Assembly (NCBI GenBank): GCA_030616465.1
Contig: JAUWXH010000127.1
Span: forward strand, 1-6,368
From: Planctomycetota bacterium
Lineage (GTDB): Bacteria > Planctomycetota > Phycisphaerae > UBA1845 > Fen-1342
Length of the DNA: 6,368 nucleotides
Direction: 5' to 3'
A program made the position numbers and the translations under genes. Under the pieces are notes generated by a model that was not told the DNA's origin, searched no databases, and saw nothing but the letters and a program-made list of their open reading frames with translations. This document shows positions 6,215 through 6,368 of this stretch, one piece after another (position 1 is the first letter of the stretch; each line of letters opens with the position of its first letter).

Positions 6215-6368
6215 ATGTGTAGAGTCAGGAACTTTTTGACGACTATGGTGGTTGGTGTGCTCATCGTATTCGCCGCAGCCCAGGCGGACGCCCAAACGCT
6301 CGATGCCACGGACACCTTGACCAGCATCGCGCCGCAGCGGAGTGATACGTTCAGCCTGCCGAACGGAG
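6215..6368 (+). CDS. N-terminal part of a secreted protein of unknown function
   Basis: Fifty-one codons are visible before the window ends. The product starts MCRVRNFLTTMVVGVLIVF, a short basic segment followed by a hydrophobic core, and a Sec cleavage site is likely after ADA (24-26), before Gln27. The visible mature part is polar and Thr/Ser/Asp-rich (TLDATDTLTSI). I do not recognise a family from so little sequence. The strong Shine-Dalgarno, the signal peptide and the same orientation as the beta-helix gene make it a credible gene, possibly co-transcribed with it across a 196-bp gap or driven separately. It could be another exported structural or binding protein; this is a guess from context. 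Confidence 0.75.
   Translation, partial: MCRVRNFLTTMVVGVLIVFAAAQADAQTLDATDTLTSIAPQRSDTFSLPNG

Overview
The window reads as high-GC chromosomal DNA from a Planctomycetota bacterium, most likely a Phycisphaerae-type lineage. The main support is the gene at 4462-6018. It is a secreted beta-helix protein with a cysteine-rich, dockerin-like EF-hand pair at its C-terminus and the wording 'DADPLFVDP ... CIDAG ... DMGAYEF', a combination I associate with planctomycete genomes. This assignment comes from recognition, not from a search.

Left half, minus strand (1-3281): a two-gene operon. A clear sigma70-type promoter (TTGACA, 17-bp spacer, TATCAT on the minus strand, 3334-3362) drives a TolC-family outer-membrane lipoprotein (1377-3281). 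Its stop codon overlaps by 20 bp the start of a large multi-pass membrane protein (1-1396, cut by the window edge). Translating that second frame by hand gives an almost motif-perfect TMTC/PMT-like GT-C glycosyltransferase. No complete ORF marks it because it runs off the window.

Middle, plus strand (3435-3959): a small DinB/DUF1572-family protein is divergent from the operon. It has a strong Shine-Dalgarno and a complete His metal site. About 500 bp without a convincing gene follows (3960-4461), holding a GC-rich hairpin, a pair of adjacent palindromes and a possible weak promoter.

Right half, plus strand (4462-6368): a secreted right-handed parallel beta-helix protein with Pmp-like coils, then after 196 bp the start of a second secreted protein (6215 to the window end). 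Inside the beta-helix gene, 78-bp units are nearly identical, which points to recent coil duplication. Each of eight coils carries a Met and a Cys at equivalent positions, and seven carry an equivalent Asn.

A loose theme is the cell envelope: an outer-membrane channel, a membrane glycosyltransferase and two secreted proteins. Nothing in the sequence proves that the left and right halves work together. I found no CRISPR array, tRNA, rRNA, insertion sequence or recognised defence system. The best leads are the TolC-TMTC pairing and the repeat architecture of the beta-helix protein.
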